Origin: an uncultured Bacteroidota bacterium
GTDB taxonomy: Bacteria; Bacteroidota; Bacteroidia; Flavobacteriales; Flavobacteriaceae
Direction of reading: 5' to 3'
DNA: 50,947 nt
Assembly: GCA_902631125.1 (NCBI GenBank)
Contig: CACOXF010000005.1
Location: 1-50,947 of the forward strand
Below are positions 9,471 to 19,078 of the stretch, one piece after another. A program made the translations under genes and the position numbers. The notes beneath the pieces are model-generated. The model was not told the DNA's origin. It ran no database searches and was given only the letters and a program-made list of their open reading frames with translations. Positions within the stretch are counted from its first letter, which is position 1, and every line of letters starts with the position of its first letter.

Positions 9471-11912
9471 ATGATAGTAGCAAAATTTGGTGGAACTTCA
9501 GTCGCTGATAGTAGCTGTATCACGCAGGTACTCGAAATTATTCAAAACAATTCAAAAAAACAAATTGTAGTCGTTTCTGCTTTTGGAGGTGTAACCGATA
9601 TGATTCAAGAGTCTGCAGCATTGGCAGCCAATGGAGATTTAAAATACCAAGAGATTTTATTGGAGATCGAAAAACGACATTTGAGTTGCATTAAGAAACT
9701 CATTCCAATCAAGACACAAAGTAAGGCGCTAAGTCAAATCAAACAGCAAATCAATGCTTTGGGAACTCTTCATGAGGGTGTTTATTTGTTAAAAGAACTT
9801 TCTGCTACAACAAAAGATCACATGTTGGGATTTGGGGAGCTTCTTTCCTATTCCATCATCGCAAAAGCTGCAGAAGTTAAAAAATTGGATGTTGGTTTAA
9901 AAAACACTCGGGACCTTATTTTCACGTGTGAAGACCTGGACAAAAATATGGTTGATTACCCCAAAACATTCGAATCGATACGTTCGTATTTCAAAACAGT
10001 AGGACACCGCATAACCATAGTTCCCGGGTTTGTCGCTAGCAATTTAAATGGCGTTCCAACCACACTCGGTCGTGGAGGATCAGATTTGACTGCTGCTTTG
10101 TTTGCAAGTGCTTTAGACGCTGACCAACTTGAAATTTGGACAGACGTGAGTGGGATGTTTACAGCGCATCCAAAATATGTTAAACAAGCACGTGCAATTA
10201 AACAGCTCTCCTATCACGAGGCCATGGAATTATCACACTTTGGAGCAAAAGTGATATACCCACCAACCCTCCAGCCTGTTGCTGAAAAAAATATCCCAGT
10301 AGTCGTTAAAAATACTTTCCAACCAAATGAGCCTGGAACATTCATTAGCAACGAAAGTGCTTCGAATGGAGAGGTAGTTCGTGGAATAAGCTATATCGAA
10401 AACATTGCTTTACTCACACTTGAAGGAAGTGGAATGGTTGGTATCCCTGGATACTCGAAAAAGTTACTATCAACGCTGGCAATGGCAAAAATCAACGTCA
10501 TCATGATGACACAGGCCTCGTCAGAGCATTCGATTTGTATTGGTATTGGAAATGACCTAGCTATAAAAGCCAAAAAATTGATAGAAAAGGATTTTGATTA
10601 TGAAATCAAAACACAACGAATTAATCCAATTTCTATTGAAAACAATCTCTCTATCATTGCTCTTGTAGGCGAAAAAATGAAGAGTTTTCAAGGAATCAGT
10701 GGAAAAATGTTCAGTGCTCTTGGACGGAACAACGTCAATGTAAAGGCTATTGCACAAGGAGCATCAGAAAGAAATATTACTGCTGTGATAGACTCTACCA
10801 ACACAAAACAGGCGTTGAATATTTTACATGAGGCTTTTTTCGAAGAAGATATCAAACAAATCAACTTGTTTATCACTGGTGTTGGTAACGTTGGAAGTAA
10901 GCTCATCGATCAGCTGAACAGTCAAAAAAAATATCTTCAAAACCAATCGAGACTGAATATCAAAGTATCTGGTATTTCAAACTCCAAAAAAATGCTTATC
11001 GATGCAAATGGAATAAACTTAAACCATTGGAATGAACTCCTTGATAAGGGAGAAAAAGCTAATCCAAGTACATTTTTTGAGCATATCAAAAATCTCAACC
11101 TTCGCAACTCGATTTTTGTAGATAACACTGCTAATGAAGATATTGCGCATACTTATCCACCCTTTTTAAAATCGAGTATTTCAGTCGTTACATGTAATAA
11201 AATCGCTGCAGCTGAAACCTATGAATATTACAGTCATCTAAAGCAACTTGCGCGAACTTACAATGCTCCTTATTTGTTTGAAACAAATGTTGGTGCTGGC
11301 CTTCCAATTATCGACACCTTAAATCACCTAATAACATCAGGTGATAGAGTGCATACCATACAGGCGATACTGTCGGGAAGTTTGAACTATGTATTTAACG
11401 AGTTCAATGATAAAACCACCTTTAGAGAAGTTGTACAACAGGCAATGGATGCTGGCTTTACTGAACCTGATCCCAAAATTGATTTGAGTGGTGTGGATGT
11501 TGCACGAAAAATTTTGATCCTTGCGCGAGAAAGTGGCTTAAAAATGGAACTTTCAGAAATTGAGAATGAGTCATTTTTGCCACAAGAGTGTTTGGAAACA
11601 AAAGATAATGAGAGTTTTTTGTCGTCTTTGGATGATCACAACGATCACTTTAAAAGTCTATTCAATACGGCTGCATCAAAAAATTGTCGCCTGAAATATG
11701 TTGCTGAGCTTATTGATGGCAAAGCCAAGGTTGGGTTAAAAGAAATACCAAATGGACACGATTTCTACAATTTGTCGGGTAGTGATAATATCGTATTGTT
11801 CTACACAGACCGCTATAAAGACCAACCTCTCATTGTCAAGGGTGCTGGTGCTGGTGGAGAGGTCACTGCTTCAGGAATATTCGCTGATATTATAAGGATA
11901 GCAAAACGCTAG
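9471..11912 (+). CDS. thrA: Bifunctional aspartokinase I / homoserine dehydrogenase I
   Basis: This 813-residue fusion enzyme catalyses the first and third steps of threonine synthesis: phosphorylation of aspartate, and NAD(P)H reduction of aspartate semialdehyde to homoserine. The aspartokinase domain starts with KFGGTSV (5-11) and carries GRGGSD and the LEIWTDVSG segment. Two ACT-type regulatory segments follow at about 310-450 ([12 protein letters not shown] and [15 protein letters not shown]). The dehydrogenase begins with the Rossmann motif GVGNVGSKL near residue 468 and has the family signature around residues 604-645 ([25 protein letters not shown]). The ACT pair implies feedback inhibition, by threonine in known homologues. 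It heads the thrABC operon, with thrB two bases downstream. Confidence 0.97.
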   Translation: MIVAKFGGTSVADSSCITQVLEIIQNNSKKQIVVVSAFGGVTDMIQESAALAANGDLKYQEILLEIEKRHLSCIKKLIPIKTQSKALSQIKQQINALGTLHEGVYLLKELSATTKDHMLGFGELLSYSIIAKAAEVKKLDVGLKNTRDLIFTCEDLDKNMVDYPKTFESIRSYFKTVGHRITIVPGFVASNLNGVPTTLGRGGSDLTAALFASALDADQLEIWTDVSGMFTAHPKYVKQARAIKQLSYHEAMELSHFGAKVIYPPTLQPVAEKNIPVVVKNTFQPNEPGTFISNESASNGEVVRGISYIENIALLTLEGSGMVGIPGYSKKLLSTLAMAKINVIMMTQASSEHSICIGIGNDLAIKAKKLIEKDFDYEIKTQRINPISIENNLSIIALVGEKMKSFQGISGKMFSALGRNNVNVKAIAQGASERNITAVIDSTNTKQALNILHEAFFEEDIKQINLFITGVGNVGSKLIDQLNSQKKYLQNQSRLNIKVSGISNSKKMLIDANGINLNHWNELLDKGEKANPSTFFEHIKNLNLRNSIFVDNTANEDIAHTYPPFLKSSISVVTCNKIAAAETYEYYSHLKQLARTYNAPYLFETNVGAGLPIIDTLNHLITSGDRVHTIQAILSGSLNYVFNEFNDKTTFREVVQQAMDAGFTEPDPKIDLSGVDVARKILILARESGLKMELSEIENESFLPQECLETKDNESFLSSLDDHNDHFKSLFNTAASKNCRLKYVAELIDGKAKVGLKEIPNGHDFYNLSGSDNIVLFYTDRYKDQPLIVKGAGAGGEVTASGIFADIIRIAKR

Positions 11913-11914
11913 AT

Positions 11915-12835
11915 ATGAATAATGTTTCTGTATTTGCCCCTGCCAGTGTAGCCAATATATCATGTGGATTCGATGTATTGGGTGTTTGTCTAGACAATAT
12001 AGGAGACACTCTCCATATTCAAGAAACATCTAAACTTGGAATTGAGATCACAGAAATCATTGGTCAGGATTTACCTCTAGATCCAAAAAAAAATGTAGCA
12101 GGCGTAGCTGGCATGGCTCTTTTGGCAGATCACAACAGCGGTAGAGGTTTTGAAATCAAAATCGAAAAAGGAATTAAAGCGGGGAGTGGAATCGGAAGTT
12201 CTTCGGCAAGTGCAGCGGGTGCTGTTGTTGGAATTAATCATTTATTGGGAAATCCATACACCAGAAATGAGCTGATTTCATTTGCAATGGAAGGCGAACG
12301 AGTTGCCTGTGGTACTGCACATGCTGATAATGTTTCACCCGTCTTGTTGGGTGGATTTACCCTTGTTCGGAGCCTAAATCCACTAGACGTTGTTACCCTC
12401 AATTCGCCACTGGAATTGGTTATCACGATCATCCATCCAGAAATTGAAATTAAAACTGCTGATGCGCGTGCTGTTTTGCTCGAAAAACTACACCTCAAAC
12501 AAGCAGTGGCACAAACAGCAAACTTGGGTGCTTTGGTCACTGGATTATTTAAGGAAGATTATGAGTTGATCCGCCGATCTCTAGTCGATCATATCGTCGA
12601 ACCAGCACGGTCTATACTCATCCCTGGATTTGGTGAACTCAAAAAGGCGACAAATGAAGCAGGTGCACTTGGAACTGGAATCTCTGGTTCTGGACCTTCT
12701 GTATTTGCACTATCAAAAGGTATGACTACAGCAAAAAATGTGGGATTGGCCATGCAGAAAGTTTATGATAAAATTGAAGTTCCCTATAACACATACATCA
12801 GTTCTATCAATAACAAAGGTGTAAAAATTCTGTAA
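11915..12835 (+). CDS. thrB: Homoserine kinase
   Basis: A 306-residue GHMP-family kinase that phosphorylates homoserine to O-phosphohomoserine, the substrate of ThrC. It has the N-terminal [15 protein letters not shown] motif (9-23), the glycine- and serine-rich ATP loop [13 protein letters not shown] (90-102) and the C-terminal [10 protein letters not shown] motif (about 245-254). Length is typical. It starts two bases after the thrA stop and ends five bases before thrC, so the three genes form one transcription unit. Confidence 0.96.
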   Translation: MNNVSVFAPASVANISCGFDVLGVCLDNIGDTLHIQETSKLGIEITEIIGQDLPLDPKKNVAGVAGMALLADHNSGRGFEIKIEKGIKAGSGIGSSSASAAGAVVGINHLLGNPYTRNELISFAMEGERVACGTAHADNVSPVLLGGFTLVRSLNPLDVVTLNSPLELVITIIHPEIEIKTADARAVLLEKLHLKQAVAQTANLGALVTGLFKEDYELIRRSLVDHIVEPARSILIPGFGELKKATNEAGALGTGISGSGPSVFALSKGMTTAKNVGLAMQKVYDKIEVPYNTYISSINNKGVKIL

Positions 12836-12840
12836 TTAAA

Positions 12841-14148
12841 ATGCAATATTTTAGTTTGAACAACAATGCTAAGGCAGTTGGTTTTGAAAAGGCAGTTCGA
12901 TTTGGACTTGCACCAGATCGAGGTCTTTATTTTCCTCAACAAATCGACGCACTGGATGACTCTTTTTGGGATATTTTCCTACAAATAAGTCATCATGAAA
13001 TTGCCTTACATGTCATCGAGCAGTTTGTTGGTGGTGAGATTCCCAAATACGAATTACAAAAAATTATTGAAAACACTTTATGTTTTGACTTTCCAGTTGT
13101 TGAACTCAGTCAAAACCTTGCCGCACTAGAACTCTACCATGGACCAACAATGGCTTTCAAAGACGTTGGTGGTCGTTTTATGGCGCGTTGCCTAGGCTAT
13201 TTCAATCAAAATTCTGATAAAAAAGTTACTGTACTTGTTGCGACCTCAGGTGATACAGGAGGTGCAGTTGCAAGTGGTTTTTTGGGTGTTCCTGGTGTTG
13301 AGGTGGTGATTTTATACCCAAAGGGAAAGGTCAGTCATATACAAGAACTTCAGCTCACAACACAAGGTCAGAATATCACTGCATTAGAAGTTGATGGTGT
13401 TTTTGATGATTGTCAAGAAATGGCTAAAACTGCTTTTCTCGACGAAACATTAAAACCCCACCGAAATTTGACTTCTGCGAATTCAATCAATGTTGCGCGA
13501 TGGCTACCCCAATCGTTTTATTACTTTTTCGCAGTTCAAGAATTGATGAAGCGAAAAGTGAAAAACCCGATTGTTTTTTCTGTTCCAAGTGGAAATTTTG
13601 GAAACATATGTGCTGGGTTTATTACCAAAGAATTAGGACTTCCCGTTTCACATTTTGTCGCTAGCACAAATCAAAACAATACATTTCCCAGGTATATGGA
13701 AACTGGAATATATGATCCACAACCATCAATGCAAACCATTTCAAATGCAATGGATGTTGGAAACCCAAGTAATTTTGATCGAATCAACAAACTCTTTAAC
13801 CAAGACTTATATCGCCTAAAAAATGTTTGCTCTTCTTACTTTTTCTCTGACAAAGAAACACATAAAGCAATGCAAGAAATCTATGAAATTTACAGCTATG
13901 TGGCAGATCCCCATGGAGCTATTGGATACTTGGGCTTGCAAAAATACTTTGAGAACAATGCAGATTATTATGGCGTATTTTTAGAGACTGCACATCCTGT
14001 CAAGTTTTTGGATGTCGTTGAAAAAGCAATCAAAACAAAAGTCAACGTCCCTCCACAAATCGAAGAAATATTAGATCGTATCCCTGAAAAAACAGCTATT
14101 TCTTCTTATAGTGAACTCAAAGAATATTTAATCGACAACGCTGTCTAA
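12841..14148 (+). CDS. thrC: Threonine synthase
   Basis: A 435-residue PLP enzyme that converts O-phosphohomoserine to threonine, the last step of the pathway encoded by this operon. The PLP lysine is Lys107 in GPTMAFKDVG, and the phosphate-binding loop is ATSGDTGGAVASG (134-146). The long N-terminal domain (YFSLNNNAKAVGFEKAV) marks the longer bacterial/fungal-type enzyme. Its last 21 bases overlap the 3' end of the convergent Xaa-Pro aminopeptidase gene, so no terminator separates the two and transcripts from each side should be complementary at their ends. Confidence 0.96.
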   Translation: MQYFSLNNNAKAVGFEKAVRFGLAPDRGLYFPQQIDALDDSFWDIFLQISHHEIALHVIEQFVGGEIPKYELQKIIENTLCFDFPVVELSQNLAALELYHGPTMAFKDVGGRFMARCLGYFNQNSDKKVTVLVATSGDTGGAVASGFLGVPGVEVVILYPKGKVSHIQELQLTTQGQNITALEVDGVFDDCQEMAKTAFLDETLKPHRNLTSANSINVARWLPQSFYYFFAVQELMKRKVKNPIVFSVPSGNFGNICAGFITKELGLPVSHFVASTNQNNTFPRYMETGIYDPQPSMQTISNAMDVGNPSNFDRINKLFNQDLYRLKNVCSSYFFSDKETHKAMQEIYEIYSYVADPHGAIGYLGLQKYFENNADYYGVFLETAHPVKFLDVVEKAIKTKVNVPPQIEEILDRIPEKTAISSYSELKEYLIDNAV

Positions 14149-15570
14149 CGATGGTAATACAAACTGATCTAGAGGACTGCTTTGTGCAGTGATTGCCTCG
14201 ATTTTTTCAATTTCTCTTGGGGCAGCTGCAGATAGATTAACAGGTCCCTCGTTCGTAATCAATATGTCATCCTCTATACGAATGGCTATACCCCACCATT
14301 TTGGATCGCATGGACTATTTGGTGGGATATAAATCCCAGGTTCAACAGTAATGACAGAGTTGGATCGAAGAGGTCCATACGTACCAGGATCATGCACATC
14401 TAGGCCAATATAATGAGATGTCCCATGAGGAAAATAGGTGCGAACTTCTTTTTCAGACTTGATAATTCCAAGATCAATCAGCCCTTGTTGAATAATCGAT
14501 CGAGCGACTCGATGGGGTTCAAAAAATGAAGCCCCTACAACTGAGGCTTCTATACCTGCATTTTGCGCTGCTAGTACAATGTTGTAAATCTCAGCCTGCT
14601 CTTTGGTGAATTTTCCATTGGCTGGAATGGTTCGTGTTACATCTGCAGTGTAGTTCTGAAACTCGGCTCCTACATCCATCAACACAAGTTGATTGCCTAC
14701 CTGATCGGCAGAATTTGCTGTGTAGTGAAGTACACATCCATGTAAACCTGCTCCAACAATGGAGGGGTAGCCAACATGCTTTGCGCCATATTTTTTAAAG
14801 ATAAATTCATGTATTCCCTGAAGTTCACGCTCGGATATGTTTGGATGAATGGCTTTCATAACCTCAACTTGCCCAATGGCTGACATTGCCACAGCCTGTT
14901 TGAGTATTTCAATTTCTTTTGCTGTTTTGATTTCCCTTAATGACCCAATAACGTCTGGCAAATATTCTTGGTCTATTATGAGTGAGTTGTCTTCAGGTTT
15001 AGATAGATCCAATTGCTCAGAGATGAAGCCTTTAAAGGCAGTAAGAAGTGAAAACAGATCATTTTCATTTCTCCGGTGATCACGAACATCATCAAAAAAC
15101 GGAAAATGGTTGATGTTATTTATCCCTTGTAAAGAAGACACGAAGGACTTAAACTTGGTGTTGCTCAACACCATATCAATTGCATAATCTTTTTGAGTTG
15201 CCTCTGGTCCTTTAATATCTCCTTCCCAAAGCGAATAGTATGGGTCCTGGTCACGAACAAAGAGAATTTCTTGCACGGACGAACCTTCAACATCCATAGG
15301 GGTGCCAAGCAATACAAGTGCTGCATGTGCTTCTTGGAAACCTGTGAGGTAAAAAAAATTTGGATTTTGATGATATGGGTGATCAACATCGTTGGCTCTG
15401 TTTCGAATTGGGGCAGAAAAAATAACCGAAATGCTATTTGGAGGGAGTTGTTTAAGTACCATTTGCCTGCGTTCTTTATGAAAAATGGGGTCAAGAGCTG
15501 GTAGTTCCTTTTGCTGCGAGTGAAGAATGAAAATTGTCAAAAAAAAGAATGTAATTGAAAGTCTAAACAT
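14128..15570 (-). CDS. Exported Xaa-Pro aminopeptidase, M24B family
   Basis: I chose ATG 15570 (480 residues) because it begins a signal peptide (MFRLSITFFFLTIFILHSQ). A longer frame from 15624 would add 18 residues that do not look like part of one. The N-terminal creatinase-like domain is followed by a pita-bread metallopeptidase domain whose five metal ligands can all be recognised: two Asp in LMDVGAEFQNYTADVTRT, His in FPHGTSHYIGLDVHD, Glu in TVEPGIYIP and Glu in IRIEDD. The enzyme removes an N-terminal residue preceding proline. Export suggests it works on peptides in the periplasm. It converges on thrC with a 21-nt overlap and diverges from gcvT. Confidence 0.93.
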   Translation of the reverse strand: MFRLSITFFFLTIFILHSQQKELPALDPIFHKERRQMVLKQLPPNSISVIFSAPIRNRANDVDHPYHQNPNFFYLTGFQEAHAALVLLGTPMDVEGSSVQEILFVRDQDPYYSLWEGDIKGPEATQKDYAIDMVLSNTKFKSFVSSLQGINNINHFPFFDDVRDHRRNENDLFSLLTAFKGFISEQLDLSKPEDNSLIIDQEYLPDVIGSLREIKTAKEIEILKQAVAMSAIGQVEVMKAIHPNISERELQGIHEFIFKKYGAKHVGYPSIVGAGLHGCVLHYTANSADQVGNQLVLMDVGAEFQNYTADVTRTIPANGKFTKEQAEIYNIVLAAQNAGIEASVVGASFFEPHRVARSIIQQGLIDLGIIKSEKEVRTYFPHGTSHYIGLDVHDPGTYGPLRSNSVITVEPGIYIPPNSPCDPKWWGIAIRIEDDILITNEGPVNLSAAAPREIEKIEAITAQSSPLDQFVLPSLDSVVD

Positions 15571-15580
15571 TATTAACATT

Positions 15581-15613
15581 TTGTCCAAAATAAGCAAAAT
15601 CAACCTATTTTTG
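15581..15613 (+). promoter_or_regulatory. Promoter of gcvT
   Basis: TTG (15581-15583), a 22-nt spacer and TATTTTTG (15606-15613) match the Bacteroidota -33/-7 pattern. The ATG is only 11 nt past the octamer, so the leader should be a few bases long. The element lies in the 54-nt gap to the divergent aminopeptidase gene. Confidence 0.55.
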
Positions 15614-15624
15614 AAAAAATCCAA

Positions 15625-16701
15625 ATGAGAAAAACATCACTTCATTCATGTCATTTGGCACTTCAAGCCAAGATGGTTCCATATGCTGGGTTTGAAATGC
15701 CTGTGCAATACACAGGCGTTGTTTGCGAGCATCATGCTGTTCGTAAGCGAGCTGGGCTTTTTGATGTTTCGCATATGGGGGAGTTTTTGATCAGTGGACC
15801 TCAAGCTGTTCACCTTATTCAACATGTATTTAGTAATGATGTTGAACGTTTAGATATCGGACAAACGCAATATGGCTATTTGCCAAATGCAAAAGGAGGG
15901 ATTCTCGATGATTTACTCGTTTATCGAGTCGATCAGCAGCGTTATATGTTTGTTGTCAATGCAGCAAATATTGAAAAAGATTGGAACTGGTTGTTGACCC
16001 ATAACAAGATATTTGGAGCAACACTTGAAAACCAGTCTGATCAGTGGAGTTTGTTAGCGCTACAAGGTCCAAAAGCGACCTCGATACTGGCAACACTCAC
16101 AGAGGCTACTATTGCAAAAATTCCTTTTTACAGCTTCACACATGGCACAGTTGCTGGAGTTGACAATATTCTGATTTCTGCGACAGGCTACACAGGTTCT
16201 GGTGGTTATGAGCTTTACATTCCCAATGAGAATTCAGAAAAAATTTGGAATTCTCTAATCAATAATGGTGCAGAACCATGTGGTTTAGCTGCTCGAAACA
16301 CCCTTCGAATTGAAATGGGTTATTGTTTATATGGAAATGACATAGATGATAGCACCTCTCCTATCGCTGCTGGCTTGCGATGGTGCACTACATTTTCCAA
16401 AGATTTTGTCAGCAAAGGCATCATTGAGCAACAGAAAGCAGCAGGCACAAATACTAAAAGAGTTGGGTTTGTCCTCAACGAGCGAGGAATTCCAAGAGAA
16501 GGCTACGCTTTGACAGATTTTGATGGAAACAATATAGGTGCAGTAACATCTGGCACACAATCACCTTCTCTTGAAAAGGGAATTGGTATGGGCTATGTTG
16601 ATCGAAAGCATGCAGTTGTCGGAAACAACATACAGGTCGTCATTCGAAATAAATCGATTCTGGCTACAATTACCTCACTACCTTTTTACCGTAGATCATG
16701 A
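15625..16701 (+). CDS. gcvT: Glycine cleavage system aminomethyltransferase (T protein)
   Basis: A 358-residue tetrahydrofolate-dependent enzyme that takes the aminomethyl group from lipoylated H protein, releasing ammonia and giving 5,10-methylene-THF. The N-terminal pattern is typical (MVPYAGFEMPVQY at 17-29, GLFDVSHMGEF at 44-54). The acidic residues in GGILDDLLVY (Asp95/Asp96) fit the folate-site aspartate, and the ATGYTGSGGYELY and GLAARNTLRIEMGYCLYG segments are present. The start is fixed by similarity to the family N-terminus and by the promoter just upstream. gcvH and gcvP are not in the window. Its stop overlaps the next start (ATGA). Confidence 0.96.
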   Translation: MRKTSLHSCHLALQAKMVPYAGFEMPVQYTGVVCEHHAVRKRAGLFDVSHMGEFLISGPQAVHLIQHVFSNDVERLDIGQTQYGYLPNAKGGILDDLLVYRVDQQRYMFVVNAANIEKDWNWLLTHNKIFGATLENQSDQWSLLALQGPKATSILATLTEATIAKIPFYSFTHGTVAGVDNILISATGYTGSGGYELYIPNENSEKIWNSLINNGAEPCGLAARNTLRIEMGYCLYGNDIDDSTSPIAAGLRWCTTFSKDFVSKGIIEQQKAAGTNTKRVGFVLNERGIPREGYALTDFDGNNIGAVTSGTQSPSLEKGIGMGYVDRKHAVVGNNIQVVIRNKSILATITSLPFYRRS

Positions 16702-17522
16702 AACACGTATTGCTTTTCGGTGGAAGTGGTTTTTTGGGTCGTGCACTCTTTAAAGAGTTGCATCCATATATGGACGTTTATGGCACCTACTGCAACCAAA
16801 CTAAATTTGAAAACAATAAGAGATATTATCATTACGACTTTCGGGAGGATTCTCCTCTAAGAATTTTAAGAAAAGTCAAGCCATACATTATCATCTCATG
16901 CCTTCGAGGCGATGCTGAAGAGCAGTTTATCGCGCATGATTTAATTATAGACTACAGCATCAAACACGACTCAAAACTCATTTTTTTATCATCTGCCAAT
17001 GTCTTTGATGGTTTTTGGCATTACCCTAGTTATGAACACGATAAGACCTATTCAGAAAGTATCTATGGTCTTCTTAAAATCAAAATCGAAAACAAGGTTA
17101 TGCGAATGCCTCCTTTTAGTTGGGTAATTGCACGTTTGCCAATGGTGTTTGGCGCAAATACGCCAAGAATTTTAGAGCTTAAAAATGCCATTGAGGAACA
17201 AATCCCCTATGAGATTTTTCCGAATACTGTTATGAATCTCACAACAGATTATTTTGTTACCCAACAACTTCACTATATCATCAATCAAAATTTATGGGGG
17301 ATTTTTCATTTGGGGAGTACAGATTTAATCCATCATGATGATTTTATTTTTCAACTTGTCAATGGTCTTCATGTTAACTCAAAACCCATCTACAAGCAAG
17401 TGTATGCCAGCAACAATGATCGCTTAATTGTGGCGCTGCCAAGACATAACAAATTACCTGAACATCTTCGTTTTCAGTGTGATGACGTTCTCCATAACTC
17501 CTTGCAGGGCTTGAAAAAATAA
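16698..17522 (+). CDS. SDR-family sugar-nucleotide-reductase-like protein (RmlD-like)
   Basis: The 274-residue product has an N-terminal Rossmann motif, GGSGFLG at residues 8-14, and the extended-SDR pair Tyr123-xxx-Lys127 in IYGLLK, with SSANVFDGFWHYP just before it. This fits RmlD/dTDP-4-dehydrorhamnose-reductase-like NAD(P)-dependent enzymes, although the C-terminal substrate half is divergent and I would not assign a substrate. There is no signal or membrane segment. It overlaps gcvT by 4 nt (ATGA), which implies coupled translation with a glycine-cleavage gene that has no obvious link in function. No other sugar-nucleotide gene is adjacent. Confidence 0.75.
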   Translation: MKHVLLFGGSGFLGRALFKELHPYMDVYGTYCNQTKFENNKRYYHYDFREDSPLRILRKVKPYIIISCLRGDAEEQFIAHDLIIDYSIKHDSKLIFLSSANVFDGFWHYPSYEHDKTYSESIYGLLKIKIENKVMRMPPFSWVIARLPMVFGANTPRILELKNAIEEQIPYEIFPNTVMNLTTDYFVTQQLHYIINQNLWGIFHLGSTDLIHHDDFIFQLVNGLHVNSKPIYKQVYASNNDRLIVALPRHNKLPEHLRFQCDDVLHNSLQGLKK

Positions 17523-17562
17523 GATTGTAATTAAAGTCGTGCTGAACGGACAATTGATTTCT

Positions 17563-17592
17563 CAACAATAAGTACATCAGCTCATATTGTTG
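17563..17592. repeat. Inverted repeat upstream of the yebC promoter
   Basis: CAACAATA (17563-17570) and TATTGTTG (17585-17592) form a perfect 8-bp inverted repeat with a 14-nt spacer. It ends four bases before the TTG of the yebC promoter, where an operator could lie. No function is shown. Confidence 0.4.
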
Positions 17593-17595
17593 TAC

Positions 17596-17627
17596 TTGCA
17601 TAAACTTACAGGGCTTTTTTATCTTTG
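17596..17627 (+). promoter_or_regulatory. Promoter of yebC
   Basis: TTG (17596-17598), a 21-nt spacer and TATCTTTG (17620-17627) match the Bacteroidota consensus well. The ATG at 17633 is five bases beyond the octamer, which predicts a leaderless transcript. Confidence 0.6.
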
Positions 17628-17632
17628 CAGGC

Positions 17633-18340
17633 ATGGGAAGGGCATTTGAGTTTCGCAAAGCAAGAAAAATGAAGCGTTGGTCGGCAATAGCCAAAACATT
17701 TACGCGAATTGGAAAAGACATTGCGATGTCTGTCAGAAATGGCGGACCCAATCTAGAAACCAACTCTCGCCTGCGAGCAGTGATTCAAAACGCCAAGGCC
17801 GCCAATATGCCAAAAGACAATATTGAGCGTGCAATCAAACGTGCATCTGATAAAAGTACAGAAAACTACAAAGAAGTACTTTTTGAAGGGTATGGGCCAC
17901 ATGGCATTGCAATTTTAGTTGAAACCGCGACAGATAACAATAACAGAACTGTTGCCAATATTCGCAGTTATTTTAACAAGTATAATGGGAATTTAGGTAC
18001 TTCTGGATCTGTTGAGTTTATGTTTGACCACACCTGCAACTTTCGAATTTCTCCTGAGTGTTTAGATGTAGAGGAACTTGAATTAGAGTTAATCGACCAT
18101 GGGGTTGATGAAGTCTTTACCGATGATGATGGGATTTTGCTTTACGCCTCTTTTGAAAATTTTGGTGCCATTCAAAAGGAACTTGAACAAAGAAATATTC
18201 CCATACTTTCTTCAGGATTTGAACGTATCCCCACAACAACAAAGTCACTGTCGCCAGAGCAGACGGAAGAAGTGGAAGAATTACTAAAGAAAATTGAAGG
18301 AGACGATGATGTACAAAGTGTATATCACACCATGGTTTAG
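17633..18340 (+). CDS. yebC: YebC/PmpR/TACO1-family protein
   Basis: A 235-residue cytoplasmic protein of the three-domain YebC family. The N-terminal signature is clear (MGRAFEFRKARKMKRWSAIA, then TRIGKDIAMSVRNGGPN), as are the NAKAANMPKDNIERAIKRA segment and the EGYGPHGIAILVE core. Family members have been described as transcription regulators and, more recently, as factors that help ribosomes through difficult sequences such as proline stretches. Which role applies here is not shown by sequence. The usual bacterial form starts MAGHSKW; the MGRAFEFRK start is the variant I associate with Bacteroidota. It converges on kdsB with a 4-nt overlap of stops. Confidence 0.94.
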   Translation: MGRAFEFRKARKMKRWSAIAKTFTRIGKDIAMSVRNGGPNLETNSRLRAVIQNAKAANMPKDNIERAIKRASDKSTENYKEVLFEGYGPHGIAILVETATDNNNRTVANIRSYFNKYNGNLGTSGSVEFMFDHTCNFRISPECLDVEELELELIDHGVDEVFTDDDGILLYASFENFGAIQKELEQRNIPILSSGFERIPTTTKSLSPEQTEEVEELLKKIEGDDDVQSVYHTMV

Positions 18341-19059
18341 GTCATTAGTTTTTTGGCACGTTCGAGGTCTTCAGCAGAATCGATTCCAACGCCCTCAAAT
18401 TCAGTTTCAACCATTTGAATTGTTTTTCCCATTTCCAAGTAGCGAATGGCTTCAATTTTTTCAGCCTTCTCAAGAGGAGTTGCGTCATGCTGATAAAAAT
18501 CGATGAGTGCATTTTTACGAAATGCATATACCCCAACGTGCTTATAGACAGTCGCATGATTTTCCTGATTGCGCTGGTGAGGAATGGCAGATCGTGAAAA
18601 GTACAACGCACGATTGCTCATGTCTGTGATGACCTTTACAACATTGGGATTGTTTATCTCTTCTCTGATTGGAATCATCAATGACGCCAGATCAATATCT
18701 TTATTTTGATCCAACTTAAAAATCTCAATTAAAGACGACAATCCCTCTGGACGAATAAATGGCTCATCTCCTTGCACATTGATCACAATGTCAGTGTCGA
18801 GGTCAAGAACTGCCTCAGCGATGCGATCACTACCACAGTCATGCTCTTTTTGACTGCGAATCACATCACCCCCAAAGCCAGTGACTACAGATGCAATGTC
18901 GTTGCTATCTGTTACAATTATGACACGGTCAAATAAAGCTGACTGATGCACCTTTTCATAGGTGTGCTGAATCACAGGCTTACCACACAAATCTGCCAGG
19001 AGTTTTCCAGGAAATCGTCTGGCATCGTATCGTGCAGGAATGGCAGCAATAACTTTCAT
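18337..19059 (-). CDS. kdsB: 3-deoxy-manno-octulosonate cytidylyltransferase
   Basis: A 240-residue nucleotidyltransferase that activates Kdo as CMP-Kdo for lipid A-core assembly. The N-terminal IPARYDARRFPGKLL (7-21) is the CTP-binding signature. NVQGDEPFI, ALYFSRSAIP and GVYAFRKN, and the C-terminal GVGIDSAEDLERA, are all typical. Length is normal. It confirms a Gram-negative envelope. A TAGTTTTG element lies four bases before its ATG, inside the spacer to the helicase gene, so it may be transcribed on its own as well as by read-through. Confidence 0.96.
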   Translation of the reverse strand: MKVIAAIPARYDARRFPGKLLADLCGKPVIQHTYEKVHQSALFDRVIIVTDSNDIASVVTGFGGDVIRSQKEHDCGSDRIAEAVLDLDTDIVINVQGDEPFIRPEGLSSLIEIFKLDQNKDIDLASLMIPIREEINNPNVVKVITDMSNRALYFSRSAIPHQRNQENHATVYKHVGVYAFRKNALIDFYQHDATPLEKAEKIEAIRYLEMGKTIQMVETEFEGVGIDSAEDLERAKKLMT

Positions 19060-19063
19060 ACCA

Positions 19064-19071
19064 CAAAACTA
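19064..19071 (-). promoter_or_regulatory. Candidate -7 element of kdsB
   Basis: Minus-strand TAGTTTTG matches TAnnTTTG and lies four bases before the kdsB ATG, in the 19-nt gap after the helicase stop. No TTG is seen at -33. If active it gives a leaderless kdsB mRNA. Confidence 0.35.
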
Positions 19072-19078
19072 CGATAAA

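Noticed and set aside
9437-9508. Short open frame running across the thrA start, as a possible threonine attenuator leader peptide
   Set aside because: It has only one Thr codon and one Ile codon, no run of regulatory codons, and no terminator/antiterminator pair lies between it and thrA.
14128-14148. 21-nt overlap of thrC and the aminopeptidase gene as a sign of a misplaced stop or frameshift
   Set aside because: Both C-termini are of normal length for their families and read cleanly; convergent overlaps of 4 nt also occur at three other places in the window.
15571-15624. Glycine riboswitch upstream of gcvT
   Set aside because: The gap is only 54 nt and holds the promoter itself, so there is no room for the aptamer.
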